The notes: generated from the sequence alone by a model not told the origin. 61,515 nt of DNA from GCA-2693325 sp036343635 (GCA_036343635.1 JAYYVF010000060.1:1-61515), one strand, 5' to 3'; counted from the first letter of the stretch, positions 34,969 to 45,095 are shown. Program-made: numbers and translations.

Positions 34969-36135
34969 CTATTTTAATCCGGCCACTCGACGCAACGCAG
35001 CGACTTTATCTATTCGCTCCCAGACAAAATCAGCCAGCTCGCGGCCAAAGTGCCCATAATTTGTTGTCTTTTGATAAATCGGACGTTTCAAACGTAACGT
35101 CTTAACAATACCGCTCGGCCGTAGATCAAAAACTTCTTGTACGCATTCGGCAACGTCTTCATCAGATTTTTTCCCTGTACCATACGTATCAATCAATACC
35201 GAAACTGGCTCGGGAACACCAATGGCGTAAGCCAACTGGACCTGACAACGCTCGGCTAGACGGGCCGCGACAACGTTCTTCGCAACATACCTTGCCATAT
35301 AGTGCGCACTCCGGTCTACCTTACTTGGATCTTTCCCTGAAAAAGCACCCCCTCCATGAGGACACATTCCACCGTAGGTATCAACAATAATTTTACGACC
35401 TGTCAAACCACAATCACCATGCGGCCCCCCCACCACAAATCTACCCGTCGGATTAATGTGATATTTGGTATCCACATCCAAAAATTTAGAGGGTATCACT
35501 TTTTTTGCTACCTGCGAAATCATATCCCGATCTATTCGCTTATGCGTAACATTTGGACGATGTTGAGTTGATATAACGACAGAATCAACCCTCCGTGGTT
35601 TATCATCTACATATTCCACCGTTACCTGTGACTTAGCGTCTGGTAACAGGTAAGGTAGTTTTTTACCTTTACGCAATTTAGTTAAATGCAGTAAAAGTTT
35701 GTGCGCTAACATAATGGGCAGTGGCATTAACTGAGGGGTTTCGCGGCATGCATAACCAAACATCATCCCTTGATCACCCGCTCCCTGCTCGTGGTGCAAT
35801 CCCTCTCCCTCTGTCACCCCTTGAGAAATATCAGGTGACTGTTGATCAAGAGCAACCAAAACGCCACAAGAACGATAGTCAAAACCAAACGCAGGATCAT
35901 TGTAACCAATATCTGCTACTGTTTCACGTACTACTTCTTGTATATCCACCGACGCTTTCGAAGTTACTTCGCCAGCTACCACAACCTGCCCCGTGGTGAC
36001 CAACGTTTCGCAGGCCACACGCGAATTGCGATCTTGAGCCAACATTGCATCTAACACAGCATCTGAAATTTGGTCTGCCACCTTATCAGGATGCCCCTCT
36101 GAGACAGACTCAGATGTAAAAAGATATCGAGACAT
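34969..36135 (-). CDS. metK: S-adenosylmethionine synthetase
   Basis: 388 residues. FTSESVSEGHPDKVADQISD starts the protein; GEGLHHEQGAGDQGMMFGYA, the signature GGGAFSGKDPSKVDRSAHY and IGVPEPVSVLIDTYGT follow. It makes S-adenosylmethionine from methionine and ATP. The 88 bp upstream, between ptsI and metK, hold no SAM-riboswitch-like structure that I can recognise. Confidence 0.97.
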   Translation of the reverse strand: MSRYLFTSESVSEGHPDKVADQISDAVLDAMLAQDRNSRVACETLVTTGQVVVAGEVTSKASVDIQEVVRETVADIGYNDPAFGFDYRSCGVLVALDQQSPDISQGVTEGEGLHHEQGAGDQGMMFGYACRETPQLMPLPIMLAHKLLLHLTKLRKGKKLPYLLPDAKSQVTVEYVDDKPRRVDSVVISTQHRPNVTHKRIDRDMISQVAKKVIPSKFLDVDTKYHINPTGRFVVGGPHGDCGLTGRKIIVDTYGGMCPHGGGAFSGKDPSKVDRSAHYMARYVAKNVVAARLAERCQVQLAYAIGVPEPVSVLIDTYGTGKKSDEDVAECVQEVFDLRPSGIVKTLRLKRPIYQKTTNYGHFGRELADFVWERIDKVAALRRVAGLK

Positions 36136-36223
36136 ACAATCTCCTTAATTTGAGCTCTAATAAATTACGACTATACCAGCCAGTCTCGCAAAATTTTCAA
36201 TACTGTAAGTAGTTAAACCACTA

Positions 36224-37984
36224 TTACGCTCGCATCCACGTAGGAAATAAATCCCCCATTTCTTCTCCTAAACAGTCCCGCACCTCACTTCCGGTCTTCA
36301 TTTTCAAACACCTATCGGCCAGTAAAGAAGCAGAATGGTTCCCCGTTGACCTAATAACTTCTTTCACCTCGGGTATCAATCCAGGGCTCAGGCTCAATTG
36401 GTTCAGACCCAATCCAATTAACAGTCTTGTTGCCAACGGATCCCCCGCCATCTCACCACAAATACTTACCGGAATCGAATTACGCTTGCCAGCATCAGCA
36501 ACCGATTTTATCATACGTAAAACTGCTGGGTGAAACGGATCATAAAGCCCAGCAACGCGACTTGTCCCACGATCTACGGCCAACGCATACTGTGTTAGAT
36601 CATTCGTACCCAAACTCAGAAAATCACATGACGCGGCAAACTCATCGATCATCATCACAACCGCAGGCACTTCGACCATTATTCCAATTTTACAGGAATT
36701 ACAGAAATTTTGACCTCTCCTTGTGAGTTCACTTTGAGCCTCCCCAATTAGTTTACGTACCTGAGTTATTTGGCCAACGTCCGACACCATTGGTAATAAT
36801 ATTTGAACTTCACCCAAAGAGCCGGCACGAAGCAACGCTCGCAACTGCGTTTTAAATAATTCAATTTCATCCAAACATATGCGAATGCCACGCCATCCTA
36901 AAAAAGGATTATCTTCTGGTTTCACATCTATTACATGTGATAGTTTGTCACCTCCCAAATCAATCGTACGGATCGTAACCGGAGCCGGGGAAACAGCTTC
37001 GACAATTTTCGAATAAGCCCTGAACTGTTCCTCCTCACTTGGCAAACGATGACTTAAAAATAAATATTCCGTGCGATACATACCCACACCACGCGCTCCG
37101 TTATCCTGAGCAATTTGCAACTCTGTCGGCAAATCAATATTGGCTAACAATTCTATCGTATGCCCATCACTGGTTTCAGGCGGTAACTCCCTGCGTGTAA
37201 CCAAATCTCGACGTCGACGTTGTTGACGTCGTAAATGAGAGCGGTATGTTCGCTCTAAATTCGCATCTGGACGAAGATGAACTAACCCAGCATTTCCATC
37301 TATAACGATCTCGTCACCATTCTGCACTCGGGCCGAACCATTCACTGTCCCAACCACGGTAGGAAGCCCCATTGAACGTGCGATAATTGCAGCATGTGAA
37401 GTTGTTCCCCCAGCATCTAATACGATGCCTTTAACTTGTCGCCGTTCCAAACGCACCATATCTGACGGAAGTAAATCATGTGCAAATATGACTGTATTGG
37501 CCCGAAGCGATTGCAAACCTTCGGCCTCACTGCCCCCCAAACGCAACAACACTTGATTTTCAATATCAAGTACATCACTTAATCTTGAACGTAAATATTC
37601 ATTTTCGATTTCACGAAATATCTTTTTTGTCTGTTGTAAAGTCACAGAAAATGCGTATTCAGCAGAATAATGTTTTTCTCTTATCCACTTCTGAGTCTGT
37701 TCAATTATTTGAACATCTTCTAACATCGCTAGCTGCGCATCAAAAATCCGAGCTAATTCCTCTCCCTGCTCTAAAGAAACCACCCTTCGAACACGGCGTA
37801 TTTCATCTCCTGCCGCGTGCAAAATATCCAAGAATCGCTCGACCTCGTTATTGACCTGAGCCGTACTTACCCTTTTACGCGTAACAACATTTGTCTTTTT
37901 CCGATATATCAAAGCACGCCCTATACCAACACCAGGCGCAGCAGACAAACCTATGATACGTTCGGATGGCATCTCGTTCGTCAA
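36224..37984 (-). CDS. ptsI: phosphoenolpyruvate-protein phosphotransferase (PTS enzyme I)
   Basis: 586 residues. The phospho-His motif GGTTSHAAIIARSMGLPTVVG is shortened to GGTTSHAAIIARS; GVGMYRTEYLFLSHR, the TIDLGGDKLSH block and SLGTNDLTQYALAVDRG belong to the PEP-binding barrel. It passes phosphate from PEP to HPr. Its start overlaps the ptsH stop by 4 bp (ATGA). No enzyme II gene is in the window, so the pair may serve regulation or a distant permease. Confidence 0.96.
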   Translation of the reverse strand: MTNEMPSERIIGLSAAPGVGIGRALIYRKKTNVVTRKRVSTAQVNNEVERFLDILHAAGDEIRRVRRVVSLEQGEELARIFDAQLAMLEDVQIIEQTQKWIREKHYSAEYAFSVTLQQTKKIFREIENEYLRSRLSDVLDIENQVLLRLGGSEAEGLQSLRANTVIFAHDLLPSDMVRLERRQVKGIVLDAGGTTSHAAIIARSMGLPTVVGTVNGSARVQNGDEIVIDGNAGLVHLRPDANLERTYRSHLRRQQRRRRDLVTRRELPPETSDGHTIELLANIDLPTELQIAQDNGARGVGMYRTEYLFLSHRLPSEEEQFRAYSKIVEAVSPAPVTIRTIDLGGDKLSHVIDVKPEDNPFLGWRGIRICLDEIELFKTQLRALLRAGSLGEVQILLPMVSDVGQITQVRKLIGEAQSELTRRGQNFCNSCKIGIMVEVPAVVMMIDEFAASCDFLSLGTNDLTQYALAVDRGTSRVAGLYDPFHPAVLRMIKSVADAGKRNSIPVSICGEMAGDPLATRLLIGLGLNQLSLSPGLIPEVKEVIRSTGNHSASLLADRCLKMKTGSEVRDCLGEEMGDLFPTWMRA

Positions 37985-38253
37985 TCTGACTCCTCGAAAT
38001 TACTCTCTATAAGGTCTCCAATGGCTGCGATAGCCTTTTCAGCATCCGTACCTTCTGCAACAATCTTCACTTGTGATCCTTTCTCTGCGGCTAACATCAT
38101 AACTCCCATAATACTCTTCCCATTGACACCAGATACATCCCCTTTGGATAAGAAAATATCGGAGCTATAATCTGCAGCACATTGGACAATAAGCGCTGCA
38201 GGCCGAGCGTGAATTCCAAGCGGATTAGTGATCACGACTGTGCGTTCAACCAT
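37981..38253 (-). CDS. ptsH: phosphocarrier protein HPr
   Basis: 90 residues. NPLGIHARPAALIVQ carries the active His near residue 15, and NGKSIMGVMMLAAEKGS holds the Ser46-type regulatory site used by HPr kinase in organisms that have it. It links enzyme I with PTS permeases or regulators. It starts an operon with ptsI. The 164 bp upstream (38254-38417) are AT-rich without a clear element. Confidence 0.95.
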   Translation of the reverse strand: MVERTVVITNPLGIHARPAALIVQCAADYSSDIFLSKGDVSGVNGKSIMGVMMLAAEKGSQVKIVAEGTDAEKAIAAIGDLIESNFEESD

Positions 38254-38417
38254 TTATTTTAATTTCAATGATATTTAGTGGACAGAAATCCATCGATTCC
38301 CGATATCAAAAATATAATTAGAATCAGTAAACATCCTCAGCAATGTACATATTAAAAAAATTTGATGATCTTACAGTAGTTAAAATTTTAAAAGCAGAAC
38401 TAGACAATCTCCTAATT

Positions 38418-39170
38418 TTACTCCTTAACATGGATTGCTGCACCAACTTGGGCCAAACATGCTGAATCATCTTCTACCAAGCTGCCAGTTACAACAAAAG
38501 AGGCACCCGCATCAACAATGTCACGTGCTAAAATATCGTCACGAATACCCCCGCCTACAATAATTGGGAGTGAAACATAATTTGAAACATCAGAAATCAT
38601 TTTAAGCGGCACAGATTCATCTGATCCACTACCCGTCTCCAAATATATCGCCTTCATTCCCAAATATTCAGCTGCCAGAGCGTGAGCCATCGCTATATCC
38701 GTCTTCGTACGAGGCAAAGGTCTTGTATGACTCATGAATTCAACTGAAGTTACCACGCCAGACTCTACCAAAATGTAACCCGTTGCTATAGGTTCAATAC
38801 CATACTCCTTAATTAGAGGAGCTGCGCGCACATGTTCCCCAATGAGCAATTCAGAATTACGTCCACTGATCATAGAGAGAAAGAGAATTGCATCCGCTGA
38901 AGATGTCACCTGGCTTGTACTGCCCGGGAAACATATTACGGGTAAATTCGTGCGCGATTTTATACGTTCAAAACATTCAGAATATCAAGAAGACAACATT
39001 AAACTCGAACCGATTAGAATCGCATCAGCTCCTGCTTCAATACATTGGTCAGCACGAAGCTCCAATTCTTCAATTGGGAGTCGATCAGGGTCTAACAAGG
39101 TTAAATATCCGGCGCCACGCCGAGATTTAACTTCAAGTAAATGAGACCAAACTCCACCAGATTCTACCAA
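38418..39170 (-). pseudogene. group II geranylgeranylglyceryl phosphate synthase, interrupted by one in-frame TGA
   Basis: The reading frame from a TTG start at 39170 encodes VWSHLLEVKSRRGAG, LTLLDPDRLPIEEL and GADAILIGSSLMLSS, then meets TGA at 38985-38987 (codon 62). The same frame continues without a shift: YSECFERIKSRTNLPVICFP, GSTSQVTSSADAILFLS, GIEPIATGYILVESG, and LPIIVGGGIRDD to a stop at 38418. All blocks are in order and intact, so the gene is a full-length 250-residue GGGP synthase broken by a single base. The family joins geranylgeranyl diphosphate to glycerol-1-phosphate, the first step of archaeal-type ether lipids. A recent nonsense mutation, a sequence error, or read-through are all possible. 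It follows alaS by 7 bp. Confidence 0.85.
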
Positions 39171-39177
39171 ATCAGAC

Positions 39178-41793
39178 CTATGCCTTTATTAATGCCTCTT
39201 TAACGATACCCGCTACTTCGGAAAGGGCCGAATCGATAGCTCCAACGTTACGTGCCCCAGCCTGAGCAAGGTGTGGTTTACCCCCACCTGAGCCTCCTGT
39301 TAACTGAGCGACACTACGCACAATTTGCCCAGCATTAGCCCTCCGCTGTTTTACCAAATCATCGGTCACAACAGCGATCAGTGCTCCTTTCCCATCAATT
39401 TCCGCTGCTAATACCCCTATGCCTGTGTCCATTTTCTCTCGTAAACTATCTGCCATAGCACGCAAAGCAGGTATACTATCTACTTGCACTCTACGAGCAA
39501 CGACCACTACACCCTCTACTTCTTCAGCACCACTCGACAAATCGTCAGCCTCCAATGCCGCGAGTCTACGTTGCATCTCATGACTGCTGCGCTCCAAATG
39601 GCGCTGACGCTGCAATAAATCGTCGATCCTTTCAGGTAGATCCTCGGCAGGCACGTTAGCCTTAGCTGCGGCGCGCATTAGAAGATCGCGCTCCCGATAC
39701 AAAGCCACTTCAGCACCTTTACCCGTCAAAGCTTCTGCACGGCGCGTTCCAGCCGCTATACCTGTCTCACTAATTAAATCGAAAAAACCGATCTGCCCTG
39801 TCGAAACCACATGGGTACCACCACAAAGTTCGACACTATAGTCGCCGATTTGAACGACTCGCACACGATCACCATATTTTTCACCAAATAGCGCCTTAGC
39901 TCCCTTCGATCTTGCTGTTTCTAACTCTTCTTCACATATGACAACCTCTAGGTCAGCACGTATCTGCTCGTTAACCATCGCCGCAACAGCACTTATGCAT
40001 TCACTTTCAATGGGAGAAAAATGAGAAAAATCGAATCGTAAACGCTCAGACGAAACTAATGAACCCATTTGACCGACATGATCTCCCAGCACCTGCCGAA
40101 GTGCTTCGTGAAGTAAATGAGTAGCAGTATGATTACGACAGGATGCTTGCCGAATTTCATTTTCAACCCGCAAAGTCACCGACCCATTCACCGCGCCTAT
40201 TTCACCTGACACTAAGCGCCCAATATGAGCAATGCCACCCCTGGCTTTTCGCACATCGAGTACTTCTAACGAAAAATCCGCACCTTCAATAAATCCTTTG
40301 TCTGCAAGTTGCCCACCAGATTCAGCATAAAACGGCGTCTGTTTGACAAAAACTTCTATTTGATGATCATCACCCGCGCTGGAAAATACAACTTCTGACT
40401 CAACCTCTAACTCACCGTAACCTACAAAAGTCGAATGGGATCCTTCGATAGCCATCCCCACACTTTCAGTAGCATTAAAGTGATCTTTGGTTGCTGCTCG
40501 AGCCCGCTTACGCTGTGCATCAAGAGCCTCTAAAAAACCCTCAGGTTCAACGAACGTGACACCTCGCTCACGAGCCATTAATTCGGTCAAATCACGCGGA
40601 AAACCATAGGTGTCATAGAGCTGAAAAGCCTCGTCGCCAGTAACTATACCGTTTTCACTAAAACGTTCAAAAATCTCCAGACCACGGTCTAGGGTTTTCC
40701 CAAATCCTTCCTCTTCAGCACGAATTACTAATTCAACGTGTGTTTTTTTCTCTTTTATTTCTGGAAAAATCAAACCCAAATCCTCAGAGACCACACCCAC
40801 CAGTCTATGGATAAAGGGTTCATTTTGATCTAACTGACGCGCATACCGAGCAGCACGTCTCAGTATGCGCCGCAGAACATATCCACGGCCCTCATTTGAG
40901 GGTAAAGCTCCATCAGCAATAGTTAGACTCAAAGCACGAATGTGATCCGCAATTACCTGTATCGGAGTCCGAAAAGCCCCAGCATATTCTTTCCCACTAA
41001 GTGCAGAAATCTCAGAAATAAGCGGGGTAAATACATCTGTTTCATAGTTACTCTTAACCCCCTGTAAAACCGAACACATCCTCTCAAATCCCATACCGGT
41101 ATCAACATGTTGGGATGGTAAAGGACTAAGTAACCCGCCCTTCTCCCTGTTGTACTGAATAAATACCAAATTCCAGATTTCAACCATATCGCCAGTATCA
41201 TTCACCAACATATCATTGCTTTGAGCCGAGAGGTCATCTCCTACATAGTAATGTATCTCTGAGCAAACCCCACACGGGCCTGTCTCTCCCATCTCCCAGA
41301 AGTTTTCCTTGGCAGGCAGCCGAACCACATGCCCAGGTAGCAAGTCTGTACACTGCTCCCACAACCTTTCCGCCTCCTCGTCTGCATCAAGAGACTCATC
41401 TCCCCCAAAAACTGTCGCCCACAGACGTTCTTTTTCCAGACCGTATCTTTCTGTAACTAATTCCCATCCCCACACGATGGCTTCTTCTTTGAAATAGTCT
41501 CCAAATGACCAATTGCCAAGCATCTCAAACAGGGTGTGGTGCCACGGGCTAATGCCCACCTCTTCCAAGTCATTATGCTTCCCGGATACTCGCATACATT
41601 TCTGCGTATCAACAGCACGAGTAAAATCGCGAGACCCTAAGCCTAAAAACACATCTTTAAATTGGTTCATCCCCGCATTAGTAAAATACAAGGTGGGGTC
41701 ATCAAATGGGACTACTGATGAACTTGGAACACGTTGATGTCCCTTCCCTTCAAAAAAACTGAGAAATTCCTCTCTAACTTCTTGTGACTTCAT
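39178..41793 (-). CDS. alaS: alanyl-tRNA synthetase
   Basis: 871 residues. Catalytic domain begins with EVREEFLSFFEGKGHQRV; TNAGMNQFKDVFLG and DTGMGFERMCSVLQG are class II motifs. The editing domain has CRNHTATHLLHEALRQVLG and the zinc motif CGGTH; a C-terminal coiled coil and DHHA1-type end (GGSGGGKPHLAQAG) complete it. It charges tRNA-Ala; a tRNA-Ala gene is at 47129. The start overlaps recX by 20 bp. Confidence 0.97.
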   Translation of the reverse strand: MKSQEVREEFLSFFEGKGHQRVPSSSVVPFDDPTLYFTNAGMNQFKDVFLGLGSRDFTRAVDTQKCMRVSGKHNDLEEVGISPWHHTLFEMLGNWSFGDYFKEEAIVWGWELVTERYGLEKERLWATVFGGDESLDADEEAERLWEQCTDLLPGHVVRLPAKENFWEMGETGPCGVCSEIHYYVGDDLSAQSNDMLVNDTGDMVEIWNLVFIQYNREKGGLLSPLPSQHVDTGMGFERMCSVLQGVKSNYETDVFTPLISEISALSGKEYAGAFRTPIQVIADHIRALSLTIADGALPSNEGRGYVLRRILRRAARYARQLDQNEPFIHRLVGVVSEDLGLIFPEIKEKKTHVELVIRAEEEGFGKTLDRGLEIFERFSENGIVTGDEAFQLYDTYGFPRDLTELMARERGVTFVEPEGFLEALDAQRKRARAATKDHFNATESVGMAIEGSHSTFVGYGELEVESEVVFSSAGDDHQIEVFVKQTPFYAESGGQLADKGFIEGADFSLEVLDVRKARGGIAHIGRLVSGEIGAVNGSVTLRVENEIRQASCRNHTATHLLHEALRQVLGDHVGQMGSLVSSERLRFDFSHFSPIESECISAVAAMVNEQIRADLEVVICEEELETARSKGAKALFGEKYGDRVRVVQIGDYSVELCGGTHVVSTGQIGFFDLISETGIAAGTRRAEALTGKGAEVALYRERDLLMRAAAKANVPAEDLPERIDDLLQRQRHLERSSHEMQRRLAALEADDLSSGAEEVEGVVVVARRVQVDSIPALRAMADSLREKMDTGIGVLAAEIDGKGALIAVVTDDLVKQRRANAGQIVRSVAQLTGGSGGGKPHLAQAGARNVGAIDSALSEVAGIVKEALIKA

Positions 41794-42268
41794 CTTGTTC
41801 CAATTCCTTGCAAAACATGTCTACAATCTCATCAACTGCGTAAGCATCATAGCCGCGCCGAGCAAGAAAACCGTACATGCGCGAACGAGCCTTACGACGC
41901 TCTACAGACTTATAGCGCCACAATTGCTTACGTAGCAATTCAATAGCTCGATCTCGGGAATTTAATTGTGGCGCGAACTCGGTTATAATAGCATCTATTG
42001 TATCTTGAGCTATGCCCTTCTTACGAAGATCATATGCGAACTTTTGTGGCCCTCCAGACCGGTGCAAATGCCCTTCTATCCACCGGCGTGAAAAATCTTC
42101 ATCATTTAAATAACCGCATCTCTCCAGCTCTAAAATAACCCTATCAACAACATCATTTGCAACATGTTTTTTCCGTAACTTCTCCACCACTTCGTTAACA
42201 GACCTAGGCCTTGTTCTAAGATAAGACAAACCACTTTTCAGAGCTTCTTGAAACGAATGTTCATCCAT
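41774..42268 (-). CDS. recX: regulatory protein RecX
   Basis: 164 residues of three-helix RecX repeats: LRTRPRSVNEVVEKLRKK, LERCGYLNDEDFSRRWIEGH and KFAYDLRKKGIAQDTI are typical. RecX binds RecA filaments and blocks strand exchange. It follows recA by 15 bp and its end overlaps the start of alaS, the recA-recX-alaS order seen in many bacteria. Confidence 0.92.
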   Translation of the reverse strand: MDEHSFQEALKSGLSYLRTRPRSVNEVVEKLRKKHVANDVVDRVILELERCGYLNDEDFSRRWIEGHLHRSGGPQKFAYDLRKKGIAQDTIDAIITEFAPQLNSRDRAIELLRKQLWRYKSVERRKARSRMYGFLARRGYDAYAVDEIVDMFCKELEQDEVTRS

Positions 42269-42283
42269 TCGTTATCTCATATC

Positions 42284-43345
42284 TCATTCTGCGGCATCAA
42301 AACCGTCATTATTGTTAAAAAGACCAAGTTCAGCATACAATTTGTCTTGAATCTCTTCTTTTACAGATGGATTATCTATGAGGAAGTTCTTTGCATTGTC
42401 ACGCCCCTGTCCCAATCGTTCATCTCCATACGAGAACCACGCCCCACTCTTTTCAACGATCCCGTTTTCAACTCCTATGTCAATTAAGTCTGCTTCCCAA
42501 GAAATCCCAATATGTTTTCCGTGAAATATCAAATCAAACTCCGCTTCTCGGAAAGGAGGTGCCACCTTGTTTTTCACGATCTTTACTCGAGTCCTATTAC
42601 CAATATCCACGTCCCCATCCTTAACGCGCGCAATTCGGCGAATATCAAGCCTGACCGAGGCATAAAAGGGTAACGCTCGTCCACCAGTTGTGGTTTCAGG
42701 GTTCCCAAACATTACACCTATTTTCATACGGAGCTGATTAATAAAAATCAGACATGTGTGCGAACGACTAATCGAGCCCGTCAACTTTCGAAGAGCTTGA
42801 GACATAAGACGTGCGTGTAAACCCATATGCGAATCACCCATATCTCCTTCCAATTCAGCTTGAGGAACTAAGGCAGCGACAGAGTCAACAACTATAACGT
42901 CAAACGCTCCACTCCTAACAAGAGTGTCTACAATTTCTAAAGACTGCTCGCCACTATCGGGTTGAGATATAATCAGGTTGTCCGTATCTACACCTATGCG
43001 CCTAGCGAAATTTACATCGAGAGCGTGCTCAGCATCCACGAATGCAGCTGTCCCCCCTTTTTTCTGAGCTTCGCGCACTACGTGGAGAGTCAACATTGTC
43101 TTACCAGCTCCCTCTGGCCCAGCAACCTCGACAATTCTCCCCTTGGGCAACCCTCCTATACCTAACGCCGCATTTAAGGCCAATGAACCCGTTGAAATAG
43201 ACTCAATTTGCGATACTCCACTCTTGTCACCTAAACGCATTATGGAACCCTTGCCATACTGCTTCTCAATCTGAGACATTGCTAAGTCAAGTGCCTTTTG
43301 CTTATCGCTGGTCCTGTCTTGACTACTTGAGTTTACTTTTGCCAT
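42284..43345 (-). CDS. recA: recombinase RecA
   Basis: 353 residues. Walker A GPEGAGKTML, the MAW-type segment EKQYGKGSIMRLGD, Walker B VIVVDSVAALVP, and FINQLRMKIGVMFGNPETTTGG are all present. The acidic tail ends in NNNDGFDAAE. It coats single-stranded DNA for strand exchange and SOS induction. No LexA-type box is recognised, and recA begins directly at the pgpA stop, so it seems to be read from an upstream promoter. Confidence 0.98.
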   Translation of the reverse strand: MAKVNSSSQDRTSDKQKALDLAMSQIEKQYGKGSIMRLGDKSGVSQIESISTGSLALNAALGIGGLPKGRIVEVAGPEGAGKTMLTLHVVREAQKKGGTAAFVDAEHALDVNFARRIGVDTDNLIISQPDSGEQSLEIVDTLVRSGAFDVIVVDSVAALVPQAELEGDMGDSHMGLHARLMSQALRKLTGSISRSHTCLIFINQLRMKIGVMFGNPETTTGGRALPFYASVRLDIRRIARVKDGDVDIGNRTRVKIVKNKVAPPFREAEFDLIFHGKHIGISWEADLIDIGVENGIVEKSGAWFSYGDERLGQGRDNAKNFLIDNPSVKEEIQDKLYAELGLFNNNDGFDAAE

Positions 43346-43867
43346 TTAACTCTCCATCAATTGGTTCATTTGGTTTTGCAAATAAAGAAGAAATCCTGTA
43401 TGCGACGAAACATACCAAAACATGCGAAGTATTAGGTTACCATATATACCAGCTACTATGTCGTCAGCAACTATTCCCCAACCACCGGGTAGTGCCTCTA
43501 GTCGCCGTGCCGGTGGTGGCTTGATAATATCTAATGCACGAAAAACAAAAAAACCAGCAAAGGCCGTCGATATCCCCACAGGCAACAACGCAACAGTAAA
43601 AAGAAAACCAACCCCCTCATCTATGACAATGCAGCTAGGGTCTTTACCCCAATCCCGTGACATTATATCAGATGCATAAATTGCAATTATACTAGCGGTC
43701 GTTAGGACAACAAGCCAAGTAAAAGGCCAAAACGACTCAATGCATCCCAAAAACAGGACATAAAATAATGCAACAACAGCCGTACCAGCTGTTCCAGGAG
43801 CAATCGGCGAATATCCAGAAAAAAAAAGAGTAGTAAGAATTCGTAAAAAAGTTTGGCTTGATTTCAT
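43346..43867 (-). CDS. pgpA: phosphatidylglycerophosphatase A
   Basis: 173 residues. GYSPIAPGTAGTAVV, DPSCIVIDEGVGF and FRALDIIKPPPARRLE with GGWGIVADDIVAGIYGN are the PgpA family motifs, within three or four transmembrane helices. It removes phosphate from phosphatidylglycerophosphate to make phosphatidylglycerol. The ATG overlaps the pgsA stop (TAATG), putting two consecutive lipid-synthesis steps in one coupled unit. Confidence 0.93.
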   Translation of the reverse strand: MKSSQTFLRILTTLFFSGYSPIAPGTAGTAVVALFYVLFLGCIESFWPFTWLVVLTTASIIAIYASDIMSRDWGKDPSCIVIDEGVGFLFTVALLPVGISTAFAGFFVFRALDIIKPPPARRLEALPGGWGIVADDIVAGIYGNLILRMFWYVSSHTGFLLYLQNQMNQLMES

Positions 43868-44496
43868 TAGTTTTTATTACCAACTCTTCCGACAGAATGC
43901 TTTGCATAAAATGCATAATGAAGACCAGATACCATCGTAAGAAGAAGAACTAACGACATCGATATATTTGCAAAAAGATAGACTCGGTCGTCGCCCAACA
44001 CTTCTAATTGGCTCCCCGAAAAGAACATGACCAATTCTTTGAAGCCAAGAAGAAACAATAATGAAATTACAACTATCAACTGGGTGGCCGTCTTCCATTT
44101 AGCTAACCGTGATGTTGTCATCACCCCACCTTTATGTATACTTCTGAGTCTCATTACAGTAACGTATATGTCACGCAAGATAATAGGAACAATCAACCAC
44201 CAAACAACTAAACGATTGAGCACGAATGCAATCAAAGCCGACGTGACCAAGATTTTATCAGCCAAAGGGTCGAGAAAACGGCCAAGTGTAGTAATTTCAC
44301 CATTTTTACGCGCCAGTTTTCCATCGAAATAGTCCGTTATTGAGGCGAGGGTAAATACTACAAAAGCAATTAGGTTCCAGTACCACCCTTCAGAAAAAAC
44401 ACAAATAAGAAACAAAGGAGTCAGAGCAATACGCAAAAAACTCAAACAATTAGGCAAGTTTGCAACTTTACTCATATTCATGTTTTTCTCCCTCAT
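43867..44496 (-). CDS. pgsA: CDP-diacylglycerol-glycerol-3-phosphate 3-phosphatidyltransferase
   Basis: 209 residues with about five transmembrane helices. The CDP-alcohol phosphotransferase signature is complete: DYFDGKLARKN followed by TTLGRFLDPLADK (D-G-x2-A-R-x8-G-x3-D-x3-D). It makes phosphatidylglycerophosphate, the substrate of PgpA encoded next. The ATG overlaps the recR stop (TAATG). Confidence 0.93.
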   Translation of the reverse strand: MREKNMNMSKVANLPNCLSFLRIALTPLFLICVFSEGWYWNLIAFVVFTLASITDYFDGKLARKNGEITTLGRFLDPLADKILVTSALIAFVLNRLVVWWLIVPIILRDIYVTVMRLRSIHKGGVMTTSRLAKWKTATQLIVVISLLFLLGFKELVMFFSGSQLEVLGDDRVYLFANISMSLVLLLTMVSGLHYAFYAKHSVGRVGNKN

Positions 44497-45095
44497 TACT
44501 CAAGCGTCGACCTACCTGCAAAAGCATGAGATAAAGTCACACCATCTGCAAGATCTAGATCAGCCCCTACGGGTAGCCCCCTAGCCGGTCGAGAGACCCC
44601 AACATGCTCTGACAATAACTGATACAAATAGCTGGATGTAGCGTCACCTTCCGGACCAGCATTAAAAGCCAAAATCACTTCGCAAACTTCTACTCCGCTT
44701 ACCCTCATAGCCAACTCTTTTATACGCAAGTCTTCAGGCCCCACCCCGTCAAGTGGAGAAAGTAACCCGCCAAGCACATGGAACACTCCTTTGTGTATAG
44801 CATTAACTTCCAGGACGAGAACGTCGCTGGCCTGCTCTACAACACAAACGCAAGAATGATCTCGATTTTTGTCCCGACAAATCTCGCACAGTGGATTGCT
44901 AATTTCGGTAAAATTAAAACATGTCTCACAGTATTTAATTCCATCTTTAGCATTTATTAGTGCAGAAGCCAACAACTCTGCATCACCGCGGGATTTTTTA
45001 ATAACGTGGAGAGCCAATCGCTGAGCGGTGACCCGGCCGATACCGGGTAATTTAGCAAATTCGGCTATTAAATTATCAAGTTGCGTCAAAGACAT
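44496..45095 (-). CDS. recR: recombination mediator RecR
   Basis: 199 residues. An N-terminal helix-hairpin-helix (FAKLPGIGRVTAQRLALHV), a Cys4 zinc finger (CETCFNF and CEICRD), a TOPRIM segment (VCVVEQASDVLVLE) and a C-terminal Walker-B-like block with PARGLPVGADLDLADG. It loads RecA at gaps with RecF/RecO. It lies 23 bp after dnaX; the small ybaB gene usually found between dnaX and recR is absent. Confidence 0.95.
   Translation of the reverse strand: MSLTQLDNLIAEFAKLPGIGRVTAQRLALHVIKKSRGDAELLASALINAKDGIKYCETCFNFTEISNPLCEICRDKNRDHSCVCVVEQASDVLVLEVNAIHKGVFHVLGGLLSPLDGVGPEDLRIKELAMRVSGVEVCEVILAFNAGPEGDATSSYLYQLLSEHVGVSRPARGLPVGADLDLADGVTLSHAFAGRSTLE

Noticed and set aside
36136..36223. SAM riboswitch before metK
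   Set aside because: The 88-bp gap has no multi-stem aptamer or terminator pattern that I can recognise.
38985..38987. TGA in the GGGP synthase as a selenocysteine or Trp codon
   Set aside because: It lies in a variable helix, not at a catalytic position, no SECIS-like hairpin follows, and TGA ends other genes here.
41794..42283. T-box or alanine leader before alaS
   Set aside because: alaS begins inside recX, so there is no leader space.
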